A stretch of 9,405 nucleotides of DNA, taken from Gammaproteobacteria bacterium (lineage in GTDB: Bacteria > Pseudomonadota > Gammaproteobacteria > JABABF01). Numbering within the stretch: position 1 is the first letter of the stretch; every line of letters starts with the position of its first letter. Below the pieces are notes generated by a model, which worked only from the letters and a program-made list of their open reading frames with translations, searched no databases and was not told the DNA's origin. Positions 6,301-9,405 of this stretch are shown here, one piece after another. The stretch lies in assembly GCA_014238345.1 (NCBI GenBank), contig JABABF010000082.1:1-9405 (forward strand), read 5' to 3'. Both the position numbers and the translations under genes were made by a program.

Positions 6301-6888
6301 ATTTTTATCCCCTAATACCTCTCTCAGCGTCACTTCAATCTGATTTTGAGCTTGAGAAACTGATATAGAGGCACTTGTAAGGGCAGTCTCCACTCTCAAG
6401 TAAGCATTGGCATCCAATACGAAATCAGTGTCCGTATTGCCGTTGTCATCCACTCCCGTAACGCTCAGCGTATAAGCCGTACCAGGTACTGCGGGTGATA
6501 TATCTGGCAACTGTAACCCCGTTGCCACCACTGCCACGGTCAATGACAGGGAGCCGCTAGCACCTTGGTCTGCCACACTCAAAGTGAGTGGGGCATTGTC
6601 AAGGGTGCGCAATACGGTCACTTCTATTGCCAAGTCACCAGTAATACGATACATCAAGGTAGGAGAAGTCGGGGTGACAACCGTCGATGTCGATAAAACA
6701 AATGCAGTGTCTGGGGTGCTATCGGTATAAGGCGCTACTGTCAGGGTAAAGCTGGTGCCAGCAGTTACACTCGAAGACGATGCAGTCAATTCAAAGCGGT
6801 TAGCTGCCCCTGCGATAGGCAACAACAGCGACCACAACAACACCGCACACAGTGTCGATGCTGGTGCTGATCTCACAGATATGCACAT
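3343..6888 (-). CDS. Large secreted repeat protein with C-terminal dockerin-like units
   Basis: I do not recognise a named family. Residues here are numbered from an in-frame GTG at 6945; subtract 19 for the preferred start, ATG at 6888, which has GAGAG seven bases upstream and opens directly into a signal peptide (hydrophobic LCAVLLWSLLLPIAGAA, cleavage near residue 47 or 48). The mature chain of about 1150 residues has no cysteine and only about five lysines. Residues 49-1068 form about ten beta-rich, Ig-like domains of about 100 residues. Most carry a D-x-x-G-N-x-D-x-D-F-like motif, at 166, 268, 373, 576, 682, 791 and 992, with a weaker form at 474. Residues 1069-1200 are two EF-hand/dockerin-like units. 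No LPXTG, PEP-CTERM or autotransporter barrel is seen. A role as an extracellular matrix or adhesion protein is inference. It is monocistronic and converges on the tRNA. Confidence 0.85.
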   Translation of the reverse strand: MCISVRSAPASTLCAVLLWSLLLPIAGAANRFELTASSSSVTAGTSFTLTVAPYTDSTPDTAFVLSTSTVVTPTSPTLMYRITGDLAIEVTVLRTLDNAPLTLSVADQGASGSLSLTVAVVATGLQLPDISPAVPGTAYTLSVTGVDDNGNTDTDFVLDANAYLRVETALTSASISVSQAQNQIEVTLREVLGDKNFVALRFYSRFEGTTLSGLWEPVIDVEADRLLLAMESDSVTLGASSSLQIFQEDTFGNRDTDPLLDADSLQLVVSASGMLSYTTSTPIVSPVLIVYPFTVQEALDGAELSFAVSGLAGGRQLTGMTSATVLVEASELRLSGPLLFSFDVPFTLNVRGTDGLGHEDLDYEISNAFSLEGMLGSGAGLTLNSERTDTRELRVTVSPPQVALSDQLVTFTLSDGVLSGSATSTLAIDVVRWVLSASSPVVDPSNFTLTAQALNALGNVVTNFAFSSSVTVTVTATATATGEPEVIVSQRQGVNLSVQVRNVADKSTLELTVADEGLLPESIIVTVEVVATQLGFPGAPDTAVPGVSARIDIAGVDSVGNVDADFQLSPQAAAHADSASLELVANRIGTESAFMVELRKVLLDNSFVGVRFESGALSGRWEPLVAVAGSHLEVHVTDENELGVPVVRPAVTGSSLLLIQAADDFGNIDSSYRLDTEATIFSVVATAGELTYVNVSLLLGAAEHLAEYGLRVTEALDGDELTFTITDPTANLMGTSTALVTVVAERLRVLVPSTPAVLVHSTPFTVEVLGEDLLGNLDLDYALSVMPTASATPGQVTPLSYTASTVQLSLFGFAGFQTVTLTLSDGSLSGSTALEVQGTIPDQLYLRASSSTVVVGQVFSLEVSVLDDQGTVLTVGSLDLSNAQLTLPGSGAGLTVERQSVSGDTLMLVLRGANLSNLDNSTVLLDMSIAVDGVSVSGTTSLTALVVADGLSLSGPTQAVADTAFTLVVRGVDGGGNLDEDFALSASPDVVVSIGTGRVSALVRLSDSALQVVLSDHATATASLQLTVSDQGFSELFSLLAIGTEGGEVNLDLTSDVVDIIDATLLFRGIRLTKSQRDSIVGGQTSNIVAAGYQNLLASEVDIVNQIEALLSTDPPALDLTGDNVVDIIDATLLFRGIRLTKSQRASLISGEMSNIVVAGYTNLLESEVAIVAQISRLLGE
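3346..3741 (-). repeat. Two tandem dockerin/EF-hand-like units
   Basis: Two units of 67 and 65 residues are coded at 3741-3541 and 3540-3346 and are strongly similar in both DNA and protein. Each has an Asp-rich loop, then VDIIDATLLFRGIRLTKSQR, then a helix with NIV-AGY-NLL-SEV and a closing IV-QI--LL. The downstream copy has a full 12-position loop with D1, T3, D5, D9 and D12 (residues 1138-1149), as in dockerin F-hands. The upstream copy is one residue shorter. Similar one-loop-plus-helix C-terminal modules are known in secreted proteins of marine Gammaproteobacteria; calcium binding is inferred. Confidence 0.8.
3742..6801 (-). repeat. Ten beta-rich domains in an A-B-C-D higher-order order
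   Basis: Domain borders by eye (numbered from GTG at 6945) are A1 49-141, B1 142-242, C1 243-348, D1 349-450, A2 451-550, B2 551-648, C2 649-763, D2 764-860, A3 861-967, and a last domain 968-1068 of B or D type. Pairwise marks support the order. B1 and B2 share a REVLGDKNFVALRF-type strand and an LSG-WEP ending. C1 and C2 share V-EALDG-EL. D1 and D2 share TLSDG-LSGS. The offsets between these pairs are about 406-417 residues. The DNA copies are diverged. Confidence 0.7.
5447..5482 (-). repeat. In-frame hexanucleotide repeat
   Basis: Six contiguous six-base units, three GTCGCC, two GTCACC and one GTCACG on the plus strand, encode an alternating Val-Thr/Ala-Thr strand at residues 489-500 of the large secreted protein. 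Because the unit is two codons, a change in copy number would lengthen or shorten this strand without breaking the frame. Confidence 0.9.
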
Positions 6889-6895
6889 AAATGAA

Positions 6896-6900
6896 CTCTC
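6896..6900 (-). promoter_or_regulatory. Ribosome site deciding the start of the large secreted protein
   Basis: GAGAG ends seven bases before ATG at 6888, the methionine that begins a normal signal peptide. The upstream in-frame starts, GTG at 6945 and ATG at 6930, lack a comparable site and would add a polar leader before the hydrophobic core. Confidence 0.6.
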
Positions 6901-7102
6901 TGAAACACACTGACGAATCACCGCCACCATCCTAACTATCAGCACCCATCAAAACTCTACCTTGCCACACCTAATAAAGGTCTGAATCATGGACTCTATT
7001 AAGGCTATCAGAGATCGAATATTGCACCTTGGATTCTTTGGCGGTAATACCCTCTTGCATCTGTTGTCTGATAGGAGCAACTAATAAATCAGGCTACCCT
7101 AC

Positions 7103-7132
7103 AGTATAACATTACTAGATCACACCGATCAA
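7103..7132 (-). promoter_or_regulatory. Candidate extended -10 promoter for the large secreted protein
   Basis: On the minus strand TTGATC (7132-7127) and TATACT (7108-7103) are 18 bases apart, and the -10 is preceded by TG one base away (an extended -10). If used, it gives a leader of roughly 200 bases before the ATG at 6888. Confidence 0.5.
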
Positions 7133-7207
7133 CTGTAACTTAAAGCACACCCACATCAACGCCCTGCTGTGTCCACAAATACTCATACACCCAGCGCACT
7201 ATCGGGG

Positions 7208-7213
7208 CATAAT
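7208..7213 (+). promoter_or_regulatory. Weak -10 candidate for alaA
   Basis: CATAAT at 7208-7213, in an AT-rich patch, matches five of six -10 positions, and transcription would begin near 7220. The best -35 at a suitable distance (CATACA, 7184-7189) is poor, so an activator may be needed or this may be chance. Confidence 0.3.
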
Positions 7214-7286
7214 ATATAGAGTGCACGGCCTTGTCGGTTGCTGACATGCAGATTTTCACTTAGCACTCGCCAGACAATCCCTCTCC

Positions 7287-8519
7287 ATGACAACAGCCCT
7301 CCCCAAAAACGCCCTGTGCAAATCCAATCGATTGGATGGTGTCTGCTACGATCTGCGCGGGCCCTTGTTGCAAACTGCTACCGCTATGGAGGAGGAGGGA
7401 CACCATATCCTCAAATTGAATATCGGCAATCTCGGGGCATTTGGCTTGAACGCCCCCGATGAGATACTGCGCGATGTGATTGCTAACTTGTGGCGGGCTC
7501 AACCCTACAGTGAATCGCAGGGCTTGTTCTCCGCCCGAAAAGCCGTCATGCAACACTGCCAACAGCAAGGAATACCACAGGTCGATGTGGACGATATATT
7601 CTTGGGTAATGGGGCTAGCGAACTCATTCAGATGGCCGTACAAGCCCTACTCAATCCCGGCGACGAATTGCTAATCCCCTGCCCCGGCTATCCGCTGTGG
7701 AGCGCCGTCACTCGACTCGCCAATGGCGTGCCAATAGACTACCACTGCGTCGAAGCACAGGGCTGGCAACCGGATTTAGAGCAACTGCGCTCGCTGATCT
7801 CGCCACGTAGTCGAGGCATCGTCGTGATCAATCCCAATAACCCCACGGGGGCGGTGTACTCAACCGAGGTACTGGAGGGCATCACCGCACTGGCGCAACA
7901 ACATGGGCTGGTATTATTTGCCGATGAAATCTATGAAAAAACTCTCTATGAAGCTGCCAGCCATGTGCCGCTGGCCAAGCTGGCGGGCGATCTGTGCTGC
8001 ATAACATTTAGTGGGTTGTCAAAAAACTACCGCTTGGCTGGATTCCGCAGTGGCTGGATGATCGTCTCTGGCGACCGGAGGCACCGCCGAGATTACTACG
8101 AAGGGCTCCGCCTGTTGTCATCCATGCGCCTATGCTCTAATGTCCCTGGACAGCTGGCTGTACAAACCGCTCTCGGTGGTCACCAGAGCATTGAAGAGCT
8201 GGTTTCCCCTGGCGGTCGTTTGCGCGAGCAACGCGACCACGCTTGGCAGCGTCTTGATGCAATGTCCGGCGTATCCTGCTACCAACCCGAGGGAGCTATC
8301 TACTTATTCCCTCGTCTAGACCCACAACACTTTGGCATAGCTAGCGATGAGCAGCTTGCACTGGAGTTATTGCAGGAAAAGAAGATACTGCTGACACCAG
8401 GTAGCGCCTTCAACTGGCCGCAGCCAGACCATCTGCGTCTCACTTTCCTGCCCACCATTGATGTCATGGAGCAGGCCATGGACAGCATTGAGGATTTTCT
8501 TGGCCAACGCGCTTGCTGA
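7287..8519 (+). CDS. alaA: AlaA-type alanine (glutamate-pyruvate) aminotransferase
   Basis: This is a fold type I PLP aminotransferase, class I/II, in the cytoplasm, which in the AlaA family makes alanine from pyruvate and glutamate. It is 410 residues long, close to Escherichia AlaA (405), and matches it along its whole length, for example VCYDLRGPLL, LKLNIGN and NPNNPTGAVY (182-191). The PLP lysine is Lys246 in SGLSKNYRLAGFRSGW, the cofactor-binding Asp213 and Tyr216 are in FADEIY, and the carboxylate-binding Arg384 is in DHLRLTFLP. The start ATG fits the family N-terminus, but no Shine-Dalgarno sequence precedes it (CAATCCCTCTCC). Initiation may therefore be unusual, or the leader fold may matter. 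It converges on pdxB with three bases between the stops. Confidence 0.92.
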   Translation: MTTALPKNALCKSNRLDGVCYDLRGPLLQTATAMEEEGHHILKLNIGNLGAFGLNAPDEILRDVIANLWRAQPYSESQGLFSARKAVMQHCQQQGIPQVDVDDIFLGNGASELIQMAVQALLNPGDELLIPCPGYPLWSAVTRLANGVPIDYHCVEAQGWQPDLEQLRSLISPRSRGIVVINPNNPTGAVYSTEVLEGITALAQQHGLVLFADEIYEKTLYEAASHVPLAKLAGDLCCITFSGLSKNYRLAGFRSGWMIVSGDRRHRRDYYEGLRLLSSMRLCSNVPGQLAVQTALGGHQSIEELVSPGGRLREQRDHAWQRLDAMSGVSCYQPEGAIYLFPRLDPQHFGIASDEQLALELLQEKKILLTPGSAFNWPQPDHLRLTFLPTIDVMEQAMDSIEDFLGQRAC

Positions 8520-8522
8520 CCC

Positions 8523-9405
8523 CTACGGCGCAAAGCCAGCCGCCCGCAGCAACCCATGGATGTGGCTGGGCAAGGCGCTACTCTCCAGAGCCAACTCGGA
8601 AAACTCAATGCGCTGAGGCGGATTCTTGCGAGCAGCTAGGAATCCGGCGGCACTATCCGTTGGGGTGGCGGCCAAAGCACTGCGCAGCTGGCGATCCATG
8701 TCCTCAAGCGGACAACAGTGTGTGCTGAGCCGGCGTAGCAGAGCCGGAAAATCTGCGCCATCGGCAGCGCTCAATTCGATCAACGGCACCGCCGATAATG
8801 CTCCATTGTCATCGTTGCGCTGAGCGATGTACTCCGCATAGTACTGCTCTGGGATCGATTGCCCGAGGAGGTGGCGACTAGCCGCACGATGCAAGCTACA
8901 CAGGGCGCGGTAGCGAGCCGCCGTGCTGTGACCAGCGATATGAGGGGTGGCCACCCGCGCACACTCGACTAGCCGTAGATCGATGGCTGGCTCGGCCTCC
9001 CAAGTATCCAATACAAGGCGTGGGGGGCTGGGAGCCGTGGCGCGCTCAAGCAAGGCATGGGTAGATAGCACGGTACCGCGACTACTATTGATCAGCAAGA
9101 CATCTGGGCTCATGTACGCCAAAGTGTCTCTATTGATCAGGTGGTGGGTAGCGGCGGTCAATGGCACATGAAAGCTCAGAATATCCGCAGCGGATAACAG
9201 TTCGGACAGGGGCTGAGTCGGCAATTGGGCAGCACGGGGAGGATCCGAGATCAGACAATGCACTCCCAATTTATGTAGACGGGACCTCAGCTCGCCACCA
9301 ATGTGACCACAACCGATTATCCCCACTGTGCGTCCCTTGGCTCCAAAAGGAAAATCCTCCTCCTGCTGCGCTAAAACTGTCAACACATAATCGACCACGC
9401 TCGCA
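8523..9405 (-). CDS. pdxB: PdxB erythronate-4-phosphate dehydrogenase, 5' end cut by window edge
   Basis: PdxB oxidises 4-phospho-erythronate with NAD in the DXP-dependent route to pyridoxal phosphate. The visible part begins within the segment equal to NAxxVVEYV of Escherichia PdxB (here ASVVDYV) and continues through the Rossmann motif GIIGCGHIGGE. The 2-hydroxyacid dehydrogenase active-site residues follow: Arg in INSSRG (coded near 9080), Glu in DTWEAEP (near 8993) and His in TPHIAGHS (near 8942). The DPPRA phosphate-region motif is present. About 110 N-terminal residues are missing beyond the edge; the GTG at 9398 is an internal valine, not the start. The C-terminal dimerisation part is diverged but of reasonable length. 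PLP made through this route serves both IscS and AlaA here; that link is metabolic, not an operon. Confidence 0.92.
   Translation of the reverse strand, partial: ASVVDYVLTVLAQQEEDFPFGAKGRTVGIIGCGHIGGELRSRLHKLGVHCLISDPPRAAQLPTQPLSELLSAADILSFHVPLTAATHHLINRDTLAYMSPDVLLINSSRGTVLSTHALLERATAPSPPRLVLDTWEAEPAIDLRLVECARVATPHIAGHSTAARYRALCSLHRAASRHLLGQSIPEQYYAEYIAQRNDDNGALSAVPLIELSAADGADFPALLRRLSTHCCPLEDMDRQLRSALAATPTDSAAGFLAARKNPPQRIEFSELALESSALPSHIHGLLRAAGFAP

Larger units (their letters stand above)
6946..7286. other. Divergent non-coding region between the large gene and alaA
   Basis: No credible gene is seen here; the stretch is richer in A and T than its neighbours. It holds a promoter candidate facing the large gene, a weak one facing alaA, and an inverted repeat CTATCAGA (7005-7012) / TCTGATAG (7067-7074) that would lie in the leader of the large gene. 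A second inverted repeat, GAGTGC (7219-7224) / GCACTC (7263-7268), precedes alaA. Confidence 0.7.

Noticed and set aside
3742..6801. Repeats as a CRISPR array or variable-number DNA minisatellite
   Set aside because: The repetition is at the protein level with diverged DNA and continuous reading frame; there are no regular short repeats and spacers.
7260..7643. Minus-strand open frame of 127 codons opposite alaA
   Set aside because: It is antisense to the conserved N-terminal part of alaA and has no family features.
8536..8569. CCAGCC/GGCTGG hairpin as a shared terminator for alaA and pdxB
   Set aside because: Six pairs around a 22-base loop inside pdxB coding sequence, with no T-run; a chance pairing is as likely.

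Overview
The window looks like chromosomal DNA of a gammaproteobacterium. The evidence is an iscRSUA-hscB iron-sulfur operon of the Escherichia type, an alanine aminotransferase of the AlaA type, and PdxB, which is largely a gammaproteobacterial enzyme. A C-terminal EF-hand/dockerin-like module on a large secreted protein resembles a type I recall from marine members of that class. Genus cannot be told from the sequence alone.

Layout. Positions 1-3029, minus strand, hold hscB (cut by the left edge), iscA, iscU, iscS and iscR, transcribed right to left from a near-consensus promoter at 3065-3092. IscR is the [2Fe-2S] sensor-repressor, IscS the sulfur donor, IscU the scaffold, IscA an A-type carrier and HscB the J-protein for cluster transfer. 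Positions 3217-3292, plus strand, hold tRNA-Ala with anticodon CGC and encoded CCA. Positions 3343-6888, minus strand, hold one gene for a secreted, cysteine-free repeat protein of about 1181 residues, with about ten beta-rich domains of about 100 residues followed by two dockerin-like units. Positions 6946-7286 are a non-coding divergent region with a plausible promoter for the big gene and a weaker one for alaA. Positions 7287-8519, plus strand, hold alaA. Positions 8523-9405, minus strand, hold pdxB, cut by the right edge and convergent with alaA across 3 bp.

Most of the window is housekeeping. The notable parts are: the large surface-type protein, whose ten domains appear to follow a four-domain A-B-C-D order repeated about every 410 residues; its twin dockerin-like units, one of which has lost a codon in its putative calcium loop; an in-frame hexanucleotide repeat in the same gene; a 9-bp tandem repeat in iscR that accounts for a nine-residue insertion near the DNA-binding domain; a strong hairpin between iscS and iscU; and an alanine tRNA with anticodon CGC. 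I found no CRISPR array, insertion sequence, phage gene or defence system.
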